A stretch of DNA of 64,000 nt from Trichodelitschia bisporula (taxonomy: Eukaryota; Ascomycota; Dothideomycetes; Phaeotrichales; Phaeotrichaceae): the NCBI GenBank assembly GCA_010356995.1, contig ML996697.1:62001-126000 (forward strand), read 5' to 3'. Numbering within the stretch: position 1 is the stretch's first letter; each line of letters begins with the position of its first letter. Shown one piece after another: positions 1 to 9,866 of this stretch. The position numbers and the translations under genes are program-made. The notes under the pieces were generated by a model. That model saw nothing but the letters and a program-made list of their open reading frames with translations. It did no database searches and was not told the origin of the DNA.

Positions 1-922
1 CCGCCATAGGCGTAGCCTCGGGTATCGCCGGCCTGGTTACGGACTTCGTACCGCTCGTCTTTCCAGCCTTGATCCTCGCGCGCTTCCGCCTGCCCTTGCG
101 GAAGCAAGTCGAGCTCATACTCATCCTTCTCTTAAGCCTAATGTACCTCCCCCTCCCCCTCCCCCTCCCAATACCCCCCTAACCAAGGGCAGAATAATCG
201 CCTCAGGCGCATCCCGCCTCGCACTCGCCATCCCCGCCCTCCACGCACCAACCTTCGACCCCGCGGCCGCGCGGAGGAGGCTGATTACCGAAATGTGGGA
301 GTACCACCTCCTCCTCATCTGCGCCTGCGCTCCGCCGCTGCACGCCCTCTGCCGCATCCAGCCGGGCGAAGTAAGCGGCACCTCGTCCTTCGGTCCGCGG
401 GGCGACACGTCGCGGAGCGTGCGCCCACCACCACCGGTGTTCACGCCGCGCTTCCCGTCCGCGGGCGTAACCATCGCCGAAGCCTACGGCGACGCGGAGA
501 AGCCGCCGGCGAGGCGCAGCCACGAGCTGAGGCGTAGTTGGGGGGAGAGTGTGTTGAGTTGGGGGAGTAGTGGGAAGAGGGGATCTAGTGGGAAGAGGGG
601 ATCTAGTGGGAAAAGGACGAGGCCTGTGCCCGGGGAGTTGGTGGATGTGGGCGGGTTGATTACGAGTAGCCCCGGGGAGGAGAAGGCTTGGTGTGCGCTT
701 TGTAGGGTACGGCATACGGGACGGGAGGGGTGTGTGGGGATGAGTGGGGGGGAGTGGTGGGGGGAGGTGCAGAGGGAGTTTTGGGAGGGTGGAAGGGGGA
801 GGAGGGAGGATAGAAGAGCACGTGGCGGGCAGGAGAGAAGAGCAGAGGGGAGGGATGGGAGAAGGTCACAAGGAGAGGCGATGAGAGGAGGGGAGAGAAA
901 GGAGATAGGGGAGGTAATGTAA
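1..922 (+). CDS. SAT4/rhodopsin-like integral membrane protein, 3' part
   Basis: The gene is cut by the window edge; the reading frame is entered at base 3. Coding is 3-142 and 193-922, with a 50-nt intron (143-192, GTACCT...CTAAC...CAG, phase 2). Two hydrophobic segments flank a short basic loop (LPLRKQ), and a third segment begins with WEYHLLLICAC. This order matches the last membrane helices of the fungal SAT4/rhodopsin-like family (Pfam 'fungal rhodopsin domain'), where the final helix usually reads W-x-x-x-E-...-IICA. The remaining ~190 residues are a polar, low-complexity cytoplasmic tail with a repeated GSSGKR motif (three copies). Family members are seven-helix plasma-membrane proteins of mostly unknown ligand. 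The family call is fairly secure; the function is not known. Confidence 0.8.
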   Translation, partial: RHRRSLGYRRPGYGLRTARLSSLDPRALPPALAEASRAHTHPSLKPNVPPPPPPPPNTPLTKGRIIASGASRLALAIPALHAPTFDPAAARRRLITEMWEYHLLLICACAPPLHALCRIQPGEVSGTSSFGPRGDTSRSVRPPPPVFTPRFPSAGVTIAEAYGDAEKPPARRSHELRRSWGESVLSWGSSGKRGSSGKRGSSGKRTRPVPGELVDVGGLITSSPGEEKAWCALCRVRHTGREGCVGMSGGEWWGEVQREFWEGGRGRREDRRARGGQERRAEGRDGRRSQGEAMRGGERKEIGEVM

Positions 923-1270
923 TAGACGTAATGCATGATGTTATGATGGATTTGCCGTGGCTGGGTAGGCGTGATGAGTACGAGTTCGGAGCAGATGATG
1001 GTCGGCTTCGGATCCTCGGTGCAGTAACCGCGTCTTCGGAAGGTACTCACAATTCGCCAATCCCATGATTCGGCAATCGCCACCACCAGTGAAGCCGCAT
1101 GTCGCGCTGGCTCCCGAACCGGCTGCCACAGATTTTGGTTCCGCTTCACTCTCGCAAGACGCCGTTCAAAGCAAGCTGCACCTCATTCAACATTATGCTA
1201 CTACGTTATGCCGCACTTTTGCAGCGCTCTGCTTTTGGTGATGGTACCAACTAGACGATGGAGCATAGAC
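923..1270. other. Intergenic, no gene seen
   Basis: Only short open frames without family resemblance. It leads into the first copy of the dispersed repeat. Confidence 0.5.
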
Positions 1271-1446
1271 TTGATACATGTAATGGCTACGGTGTGATAT
1301 AAAAGTTAACAAAATCAAAGAGGTGAGAGAGGAGAGAGACGCTCGATACTGAATACAGGATGTCGCAAATGTCCTCCAATGCTCCTTCCTTCTACCATGA
1401 GTACATTACGTCATGCTCATTCCGGAGATGAGTATACTCCTTCTTG
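1271..1446 (+). repeat. Dispersed ~190 bp repeat, copy 1
   Basis: This stretch aligns by eye with 13981-14172, 18437-18622 and the reverse strand of 63262-63462. Shared landmarks in order are a GAGGAGA-type purine tract, a CTCGA block, an ACTCCTTCC-like block, a CATTACATCAT-like block, and a final CTCCTTC. This is the most diverged of the four copies. No reading frame is shared among them, so it is a non-coding element of unknown class. Confidence 0.55.
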
Positions 1447-2220
1447 ACGAAACAGTGCTCAGGCCTCGTGGCTACATCAAGGATGCATAATGGATCGCGC
1501 CCTATCGATCGCTGAATTTGTGATCTCGGCCTGAGCTCCGCACCGGCACGGGCCATCCCGTGAACCATAGCTTGACCACGTGAAATGACCCTCTCCACAG
1601 CCTTGCGGCTCCCCTCGGCTAACAGCAAAGCATCTCTCAGTCATACGGACCTGTCCTCCCAGCCCAAATGGCACTCCGCAATGCGAGCACTTATCTCCTC
1701 CTCGTACACATGCCAGTCTCCCACTCCCATTACTTCAAATTCCGGAATGTAAGCAAATGTCAAACCGAGGCCTCTGGAAAATGCTATGCTCCCAAGAGCG
1801 GCTTCATACCACTGTAAAAGATTCCTCAGCTCTGCTAGGTGGCGCTGGAGTATGTCGCTGTTTAGTAGCTCAGGATTGTGTCTATTGGTGGTAAGTATCA
1901 AACATTCTAAGTCGATCATTTGGATGGCGCGATGGGATAGTTTCTCGGTGGCGCGCCACCTCGCCTTGGGCAGGTGTGAGGGAAGCGGGGGGTAGAATTC
2001 AGCTGGAATCTGTTAGCTTTGAACTTGTACGGGTGGAGGGAGTCGAGGGACACATGAGAGATCTAAGGAATTGCACATAATGAAATCTCGAGAGACCCGC
2101 TAAAGCACATATTTGAGTAGATGACGGGAAGACGCTGCTGAGACACAGTGAGGCCTTTATGTTTCTCTGCGGACTTGCCAGTGGGTTATCTTTCTTTGTT
2201 CTCTTCACATGGATCGCCAC
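1392..2220 (-). CDS. Possible multi-exon hypothetical gene
   Basis: On the minus strand, 1919 to 1641 reads as a good protein segment (MIDLECLILTTN... to ...CHLGWEDR). It extends in frame upstream to a likely 3' splice site CTAACAG near 2010, giving IPAEFYPPLPSHLPKARWR. A second frame, 1628 to 1392, ends in ...NEHDVMYSW and could follow it, but the apparent intervening GT...AG would be only ~32 nt. An upstream piece starting at the ATG at 2220 is in another phase and needs an intron I could not fix. I do not recognise the protein. The 3' end overlaps repeat copy 1, which weakens the model. It may be a decayed gene. Confidence 0.3.
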
Positions 2221-2397
2221 GTCTTCAATTATTGTACTTTCCTTTGAGTGTGTCTCATTGATCTAAGATAAACCTACAAACAAGACCAGACAAAGAAACC
2301 ATTGTAAATTTAAGCTCATAACCTCATGGATGCGCCAGTGCCCCAACTCCCGCTAAGAACGCATGAAGAAAAAGTCCACCTTTGCATCATGTAGCCC

Positions 2398-3455
2398 CTA
2401 CTTGAAGTCCGGCACAGTCTTGAGCAGCCAGTTCGCGCCCTCCTCCTTTACCATCTTCTCCGCATACGCGGGATTGATCTTGCGCCAAAGTTCCACGGCC
2501 TCCCGGTTCTTTTCTTCCCAGGTCTTGACGCCAGCCTTGCCCAGCTCCGCGGCCAGCTCATCCTCTTCAGCGCGCTCCTTCTCCCGCTTGGCCTGCTCCT
2601 CCTTGTATTTCTTCACCCACGGAAGCTGCTCCTCTACAGCACGCTTCTCAGCCACAACACGCTCATACTCGCGCTGCTTGGCCTGTTGAAGCTTCCATTC
2701 AAGCTGAGCTTGCTCATGCGGGGAGAACTTGACGTCGCGGATGCGCTTGCACGGGCGGCTCGAATCGGTACAGGACGCTTCATCCGTCTCGATGTGCTTC
2801 GGGAACAAACGATTGGGCAGGGGCTTGAAGACGCGCGACCCCGGCGGCGGAGACGGAGGTGCGTTCTCGTTGTTCTCATCATCCGGCTGTGGGGGTCAGT
2901 GAGGCATGTTTAAGGAAGGTATACGTACGCCGCGCTTGCCCAGGATAGACGGAATGGTGGTTGGCTTATTCCGAGGTCCGATGAACGGGGGAGGGGCGTT
3001 TTCAGATCCAGGTGGGCCGTTGTGGAGAGACGAGATGGTGTCGATCATGGTGACATCGTTGTCAAACTGTTGAGGTTAGTGAGGCGAAGTTAAGAGAGGT
3101 ATACATACGCCACGCTGGCCGAACACGGAAGTGACGGGGGCTGGTATGCTACCGGTGCCGAAAATGCGAGGAGGGAAGTTCTCGGACCCGGGTGGGCCGA
3201 CAGGGTGAGACGAGATGGCGTCCATCTTGTAGTCATCAATATCTGACTGTGGCGGGGTTAGTGGGGGCTGGTTAAGAGAGGTATACATACGCCATGCCTG
3301 CCCGGAAAGGAAGAGATGGCGGTGGGATGGTAACGAGGACCGAGGACGCGTGGAGGAATGTTTTCGGATCCGGGTGGGCCTTGAACGGGAGAAGAGATGG
3401 CGGGGGTAGTGCCCGTGAAGGAAGCCATTTCGTTGGAGAAATGGAAGAGCGACAT
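2398..3455 (-). CDS. Hypothetical protein built from repeated exons
   Basis: Coding on the minus strand is 3455-3291, 3246-3109, 3066-2929 and 2886-2398 (309 residues). The start is the ATG at 3455, with A at -3. All three introns (44, 42 and 42 nt) are phase 0 and homologous to each other. Exons 2 and 3 are each exactly 138 nt. Exons 1-3 encode versions of the same unit, ISS...GPPGSENxPPR...G, followed by ...RHG, QRG or KRG at the donor site. Exon 4 begins with a shortened version (ENAPPSPPPGS) and then has a charged ~100-residue helical, probably coiled-coil segment rich in K, E, R and Q, ending in LLKTVPDF. No known domain is recognised. The N-terminal half is predicted disordered. Tandem duplication of an exon-intron pair is the simplest origin. 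Confidence 0.7.
2887..3290 (-). repeat. Tandem exon-intron units (three homologous introns)
   Basis: Introns at 3247-3290, 3067-3108 and 2887-2928 share the donor GTATGTATACC (GTACGTATACC in the third), a CTCTTAA or CCTTAAA core, a CACTAAC or CACTGAC branch site, and a CACAG or AACAG acceptor. They alternate with the 138-nt exons of the gene at 2398-3455. Confidence 0.75.
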
Positions 3456-3600
3456 GATTGAAGACTGATATTGCACCTTAGTGTGTAGTAAAAGAAGCAG
3501 AGGGGGAGAATCACAGGAGAGAAATGGTGGTGGTGGATGGTTGTATTAAGAAGAAGAGTTCAGGTTTTGGAAACTGGTTTGTGGGATATAGGGGGGGGAG

Positions 3601-3875
3601 TGTTGACAGCCCAAGACTTTACAACGCGTGAGCGCGAGCACAAGCCTAAACGTTTTTCCAGCTCTTGTGTTGACGTGTTGCACTGCCGAGCGTGTACATC
3701 CAGTGGTGGAAGAAGGGTATAGAAGGGTACGGATAAGGGGGACTCGGTGAGAGTCCAAGACTTCCCTTGCCTGCCCACGCGCACCGTGACCACTGCTTTT
3801 CCGGCCTCATCACTGGCGTCCCGCACTGCCAAGCGCGTTTCTCCGGTGGTCATAGAAGGGTATAGATAAGGGGTG
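3601..3875. repeat. Two diverged tandem copies of a ~138 bp unit
   Basis: Copy A is about 3601-3740 and copy B about 3741-3875. Both carry CCAAGACTT near the left end, a GCACTGCC block in the second half, and end in AGAAGGGTATAGA...GATAAGGGG. The many point differences suggest an old duplication or a mutation process that targets repeats. No convincing reading frame spans both. Confidence 0.6.
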
Positions 3876-4300
3876 AATTGCTGCGCTAAGGGTGATATAC
3901 TGCCGAAGATATATGGGATGGGAAGACGACATTCCGTCTGATGTCGTTGACTGGAGGTCATGTGTCAGCCTTGCGGGACCGAATAGGGATACTGCCGCAA
4001 CGACATTTTGCGAGAGACTCTCACATAGCAAATGAGTGCGCAGAAGATGATTGAATGTGCTATCTACCTCGAAAAGCTCCTCCTCTGCTCCGCTTAGACT
4101 ACTATCCGAACTCTTGCTCCGATCACCTCGTGCAACGCACGGTAGGACCACGGCGCTGACGTGTAGAACGGCGCACCCACGGAGCGTCGTCGTCTTCTGG
4201 AACATGCTTAACAGCTGCAGTCCCAGGTGACTTCCCTTGCCCCTGAACGGCCATGCTGCTCATAGAAGTACTGGCGCCCCGCTTCCGCGAGCTCGCAGTG
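3876..4300. other. Intergenic, no supported gene
   Basis: A minus-strand open frame (4205 to 3810) crosses into the repeat and shows no family signal, so I treat it as chance. This is the 3' flank of the gene at 4301-7015. Confidence 0.45.
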
Positions 4301-7015
4301 TCATCGGAGCTTCAACTCCATCTCCAAGAGGTTGGGGCGCTTGCTCGCCTTCTGAGATGAAGTCTTAGATTTCCCACCCCTGGCGCGTTTAGTCGGTCTC
4401 TCGGCGGGAGTCGCAACTTCCTCGTCCCTGAAGCGCTTTCCTGCCTTCTGAGCCGAAGTCTGAGATTTCTCACCCCTGGCGCGCTTCGTCGGTCTCTCGG
4501 CGGGAGTCGCAGCTTCCTCGTCCCTCGGGCGCTTAGCCGTCTGAATAGGAGCCCCGAGTCGCTCGTTCCGGGAGTGCTTGGCTGATTTCTGAGCAGAAGT
4601 CTCAGCTTTCTCACTGGTAGGCTTGTCACAGGGATCCACGGAGCTCTCCTGAATCGGGCGGGAGCTCTCAGAACCGAGCGACGAGGCCGCAAAACCGAGC
4701 GATGAGGTCGCAGAACCAAGTGTCGAGGCCTCAGAACCGAGCGATGAGGTCTCTACACTGCTCAACCCGTTGTTCGCACCGAACACGCTACCTTTGGAAC
4801 TAGTAGCGCTCTCATTCTCCACGCTCGGAGCGGAGTCGACATCCTTGGAATCCTCAACGCTGGTGAGAGCATTAGGCTGCTGCTTATTCCGCCACTGATT
4901 GAAATGAGCAAGGCTCCTCAGCTTCAGGGCCTTGCCTTTGGCGCGCTTGGGTGCCCGCTCAGTAGGAGTCTTAGTCTCCACACTGCTCAACATAGTGCTC
5001 GCTTTGAACACGCTGTCTTCGGAACCAGTGGCGCTCTCACCCTCCACACCCTGCTCGGGACCGATAAGTGCAGGATTCTCAACGCCAGTGACATCATCAG
5101 GCTGCTGCCCATTCTGTATATGCTTTAGAGAAGCGAGGTCACACATCTCACGATCCAGGAGTTTAGCGCGCTTGGGTGCCCGCTCAGCAGAAATCTCAGC
5201 TTCCTCGTCCCTGGAATGCTTAGCCTCCCTGGACCGGAGTCTCAAATTTTCGGCCGACTTGGGGCCTGTGTCCGTGGCGCTTCCATTGATCGGGCGGGAG
5301 TTCTCAGAACCGAACGATGAGGGCGCGGAGCCGAACGATGAAGGCGCGGAACCGAGCGTCGAGGTCTCAGAACCCAAAGACGAGGCATCCATACTGCTCA
5401 ACCCAGTACTCGCACTGAGCACGTTGGCTTCAGAAGTAGTAGCGTTCCCACTCTCCACACCCGGCGCAGGGTCGACAACTGCGGAATCCTCAACGTTGGC
5501 AACAATATCAGGCTTCTTCCCACTCTCCACAACCGGCTCACGTTCGCCATATGCGTTATACCCAACGCCATAGAAATTATCAGGCCGCCCCCCATTCTGC
5601 AAATGCTTGAGAAGAGCGCGCTCCCGCCTCTTCCGTTTCCAGTCCCTGCCGGGCTTGGGCGGCCGCTGAAAGGGAGTCGAAGCTTCATCGTCGATGAGGA
5701 GCTTGGCTGTCTTTGAAGCAGGAGTCTCAACTTCCTCGCTAGCCGTATGCTTGGTCGGTTTTTGAGCAACAGCCTTAAATTCCGCAGTCAAGGAGCGCTT
5801 GGTCGGCTTCAAGACAATAGTCGGTTCCGGAGCGGGCTTGATCGATTCTGGCGCAGTAGTGGTCGGATTCGGGACAGGCTTGGTCGGCTCTTGAGCGGGC
5901 CCGATCGCCTCTGGCGCAGAATTGGTCGACTCTAGAGCGGGCTTAATGGGCTCTGGAGCGGGCTCAATCGCCTCTGGCATAGGATTGGTTGTCTTTGGGG
6001 CAAGCTCGGCCGGCTCTGGGGCAGGATCGGTCGACTTTAGGACTGGCTTAGTCGGCCCCGTCGCGGCCTCGATCGCCTCTGACGCAGGATCAGTCGTCTT
6101 CGAGGCAGACTCAGTCGGCTGCGGAGCAGGCTCGATCACCTTTGGCACAGGATCCATCGTCTTCTGCGCAGGAACCTTCACTTTCTCGCTGGGACAGTCG
6201 CTGTGAGAGTCCGCGGCCATCGCGAGAAGAAACGCGGCGGCTTCCTCCACGGTGCGCACGCCGGTGCTGGTACTGGTCGCATTGCTCTGGGATAGGGTGT
6301 GGCGCTGATTCCCCATGTCTGAAGCGGGATTGAAGTTTTCCTGATCGTGTACAGCAGTGCTGGTGCTGATAGTGTTGCTCTTAGACCGGGTGCGGCGTTG
6401 ATTCGCCCGGCCCGGCCCGGTGTCGCCATTCACCAGGTCTTCGACGCTGCTGCCAACATCAGGCCGCTCATTGAAATCAGTGAGGAGCTCCATCTCCCGC
6501 TCCAAGAGGTTGGGGCGCAGAGTCGTCGTTTTCGCAGCCATTTTCGCAGCCGTCTTAACTTCCTCATTTTTCGGTCGCTTGTTCGGTCTCTGACTAGCGG
6601 TCTCAATGTCATCGCCTCTGGAGCGCTTCTTCAATTGCTGAGTAGGATTCGGGAGTTCCTTGGCCTCGGTGGGCTTGGTCGCGTTCTCAGCGGGTTTCGC
6701 AGTGTCCGGGGTCGGGTCTTTGGTAGGCTCGGGATGATACCAGGCAGCAAGCCGGGCTTCCTTCGCGAGCCGGTTTGCCTTCTGCTTTGCGATCAGGAAC
6801 TCCTTGCTGTCCAAGACCGAGTGCGGGCCTGCGAGCGTTAGATTTTAATGCTAAGGGGAAGGGGAAGGAGACGAACCATAGCCAGGAGCAAAGCGCAAAG
6901 TGTGCACTGGACCGCCATCATCCGTCGTCACCGCGTCGCCGTCGCGAACAAGAGGCGGCAGATTCTCCGGATCGTATGGCTTGTAATTAGCCGCGAATTT
7001 CTTCGTGCGCGCCAT
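4301..7015 (-). CDS. MARTKK-type disordered repeat protein (888 aa)
   Basis: Exon 1 is 7015-6877 and exon 2 is 6828-4301, with a 48-nt phase-1 intron (GTTCGT...CTAAC...GCAG). The product begins MARTKKFAANYKPY and is basic, disordered and rich in K, R, P, S, T and E. Three kinds of internal repeat are visible. First, a module of the form RLLxREMxxLxxFN...PNxxxSVED recurs four or five times. Second, a P/E/K/T-rich stretch (about residues 270-395) holds variants of PAPEPTKP. Third, there are SSLGSE/STLGS runs and KR-(P/A)-R-(D/G)-EE boxes that resemble nuclear localisation signals. The REM/DFN/SVED module and the MARTKK start are shared with the protein at 16748-18241, so the two are paralogues. 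No enzyme domain is seen. A nuclear role is inference. Confidence 0.7.
5780..6170 (-). repeat. Degenerate P/E/K/T-rich coding minisatellite
   Basis: Inside the preceding gene, variants of PAPEPTKP and EAIEPA repeat about ten times with a loose 7-11 residue period. At DNA level, GGCTC and GGATCGGTCG-like words recur. Confidence 0.65.
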
Positions 7016-7423
7016 CGTGAGATTGTAGAGTTTGTAGCAATGGGAAAGTAGTGGGGGTGAGGGATGTTGGGCGCAAAGTATGGGTAAGGTACAAGAGGGA
7101 GAAAAGGAAGAAATGAACCAGTGGAGAGCTGATTGAGCCATGGGCGGCCTGTGTGCGGTGGTGGAATGAATGTTGGAGCGACGGGCTTGGCGATTGTCTA
7201 GAAATTTCTGTCGGATGTGAGTTTGTGGGGGGGTGGGATGGATGGCCTCCTCCGAGGTGATGCAGAGCGCGCAGAGTCGGGATGAGAAGTAGTGAGCCCA
7301 TCATGTCCCTACTCCAGAACAAGGCAGCGCGAAGCACCCGCACAATAGACGGAAACAGCACCCGCGCAGCAGATCCAGGTACATAACAGCAGGTCCGGAC
7401 ACGCAACAACACTCCTTCAAATC
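7016..7423. other. Upstream region of the MARTKK gene
   Basis: Pyrimidine-rich on the minus strand just before the ATG at 7015. No gene is seen. Confidence 0.4.
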
Positions 7424-7630
7424 TCCCAACCTCTAAACGCGTTATAAGTCCGTGAATCAGCCGACATATCGATATCCAAGGGTACACATACTCCTCTCAT
7501 CCCCATTGATATTCCCCGCAAGAGCATCCAGAAAACCCCCAACCTGCAAACCCGTTATGAGTCCATGAAGCAGCCGGCATACCGGGTATACATACTCCCG
7601 TCAGCTGCATTGCTATCCTCCCCTCCCGAA
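7424..7630. repeat. Two diverged direct copies (~90 bp)
   Basis: About 7424-7515 and 7538-7625 share CCCAACCT...AAAC, CGTTATAAGTCC (CGTTATGAGTCC in copy 2), TGAATCAGCCG (TGAAGCAGCCG), a TATACATACTCC-like block, and CATTG.TAT.CTCCC. Non-coding direct duplication. Confidence 0.6.
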
Positions 7631-7875
7631 CTCATCCCCCGCTGTCCCGACCCAAGTCGCTGACCCCGTCTGAATATCCTCCTTCCTAAAGCGGTTAACG
7701 CGCCGGCACGGGCCGTGCCTTCGGCCCGCAGACGCCCTGCTCCGCGCCGCTAAACCGAATCCGGTAATCGTGATAGCTATCAAGCTTCACAGAAAACCGG
7801 CGCAACAGAGTGGCCGTGACGCGCTTGGCGGCCGCTAGGTGAATGGTATACCACTCCGCCAGCATTAATACCCCT

Positions 7876-8040
7876 TCACCTCATCCGCAAAACTCCACCA
7901 CATCCGCAAACCTCCACCTCATCCGCAAACCTCCACAGCATCTGCAAAACACCACCTGATCCGGAAAACTTGACTTCATCCACCAAACCACCTCATCCAC
8001 CAAACTCCATATCTGCAAAACTCCACCTCACCCACCAACC
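7876..8040 (+). repeat. ~18-bp minisatellite before the ATG at 8070
   Basis: Around nine imperfect units of the type CTCATCCGCAAACCTCCAC run almost to the start codon. They probably lie in the promoter or 5' leader of the next gene. The pattern is purely non-coding (C/A-rich, purine-poor G). Confidence 0.7.
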
Positions 8041-8069
8041 TTCCTCTTGCCACCGACGCCACAAACAAA

Positions 8070-9430
8070 ATGGCAAAGAGCAAGAGAACCCTCGCCAAAG
8101 CGCCAAAGGGTAGGTCCCCAGAAAGCACATATTCCGTTCAAAGCAAACATAACCACCGCACACAGGCGCCGCGGCCCTTTCGTCCCGCCCCTCCCAGCCC
8201 GCGTCCTTGGACGCCGGCCCAACCGGGCCCATGCCTCGTCTCGCAGCTCGCCATCCGAGCTTGACCATCACCCACCGCGCAGCACAGCGCACCGGGACCA
8301 ATGGCGCTTCGGCGACCGCCCCCTCGGGGCCCGCTTAGGAAGCGGCCCCCCCCCCGTGGAACCGCCGCCCAGGCGTAAAAGGCGTTGCAGCCGGCCGCAT
8401 CTCAAAGAAACGCAAGACCGGGAAAAAGGCCACGGGCCGCGAGGCCGCTCAGGCCGCTAGTGCGCCGGGTGCTAACCAGCTTGAAGGTGACTCTTCCTCG
8501 CCGCCGGCCGAGGGCCTCCCTGCTCCTCCGGACTTTGCGAAGCAGGATCGGCTCGAGCTCGATGGGACGGCCAAGGTGAAGAAGGGCGCGGAGGTCGCGA
8601 CGGCTAGGCCGAGGAGTGACTCGGACGGTGGGGACGTGGATGATTCGCCGCCGGCTGAGGGTCTCCCGGGTCCTCCGTCCTTCGCGAAGAAGGATCGTGT
8701 TGTTTTGCACGAGCTCGGTCAGCACGCCATCACTGGAGTCTCCGCGAACTCGAAGAAGGGCATGGAGCGAGTCGGGTACAACAGCTGGGATATGGTCGAG
8801 GTGTCTCCCGCTTCACTGGCGGGGAATCGCCCTCCTACTCCGGTGCTTGCGAGGAAGCATCGCCCTGCTCAGCCCGAGTTCGGTCAGGCCGCCACCTTGA
8901 AGGTTCCCGTGGAATCGAAGGGCAAGGAGCGCGTCGAGGACAGCCACCAAGAAACTGACGACCTTACTTCGTCTCCGCCGACCGAGGGCTTCCCTCCTCC
9001 TCTGAATTCGAACAAAGGCAAGCAGCGCGCCTCGGACAACCAGGAAATCACCGACCTCACCACCCCACCAACCCCCTCGTCCCTCCCCACCAACTTCCAT
9101 GCGCACACCATCTCCCTCGAGTCCCGCGTCGCACGCCTCGAATCCACGCTCGCCGCTGGCTCTGCCCTGGGCGACGTCGTGTCCAAGATCCGCGCTGGCT
9201 CCGCCCTGGGCGAAGTGGCCTCCAAGCTCGCGTACCTCAATTCACAGAAGTGCATCGACGACATCGATGCCGAGATCAAGTTCAAGAAGGCCAGTCCTCT
9301 TCAAGAGGTTGAGAAGCAGAAGAAGACGGAGGAGGGGGAGAAGGAGGCGAAGCGGATGAAGTTGCGGGATGATAATGAGAGGGAGAGGAAGGAGCGGTGT
9401 AAGAAATATGGCCGTGACGACTTGATCTAG
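8070..9430 (+). CDS. Repeat-rich hypothetical with coiled-coil tail; in-frame TAG
   Basis: Start ATG at 8070 (MAKSKRTLAKAPKG). A phase-1 intron, 8110-8165 (GTAGGT...CATAAC...ACAG), leads into a frame that runs to the TAA-type end at 9430, except for one in-frame TAG at 8336-8338 next to a run of ten C (8346-8355). The downstream part has imperfect ~50-60 residue repeats keyed by SPPAEGLPxPPxFAK and SKKG/SKGKERV. It then has a possible coiled coil (SLESRVARLESTL...) with two copies of a GSALG(D/E)V unit, and a highly charged end. I recognise no domain. The TAG could be a true stop (a 75-residue product), be removed by an unrecognised intron, be a sequence error, or mark a decaying gene. Confidence 0.5.
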
Positions 9431-9866
9431 GAGGATCGGACGGCTGAGATCGCGCGCGGCAGCATGGTGTACCGTAGCTTCGTGTGAATCTACCAGTGGA
9501 CGGTGTGTGTTGACGAGAAGGATGGCGATGAGATCTCTTGCAAGTGGACTTTGCGGAACGACACCTCGTCGTAGTGCTATTCCGATCTTACATTATTAGA
9601 AAGAAAAATGCAGATGTCGGTCGTCTGTGCATACAGGTATGGATGTACTTACCGAGTGATGTCGTCGAAATGTGGAGATCGCCATCCGCCGATCAGAGGC
9701 TGGCATGTGAGACACCAGCCTCGATGTCTCGTGGCATCCATATATCGGGCTCTAACCGCCCTACGAACCACAAACTGACAAGACCCTTCGACAAAATCCT
9801 GCCAGATCCTGCCAAATCCCTCTTCCTCACATTCCCTTCATTCCTCCCAACCACAAGCCCAAAAAA
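9431..9866. other. Intergenic, promoter of the CFEM gene
   Basis: No gene is seen. A CT/CA-rich leader precedes the ATG at 9867. Confidence 0.4.

Noticed and set aside
203-1149. Minus-strand frames opposite the SAT4-like gene
   Set aside because: Mirror frames of a Gly/Arg-rich tail; the plus strand carries family motifs and a proper intron.
4312-4719. Arg/Pro-rich minus-strand frame inside the MARTKK gene
   Set aside because: Shadow frame of the repeat-rich coding sequence.
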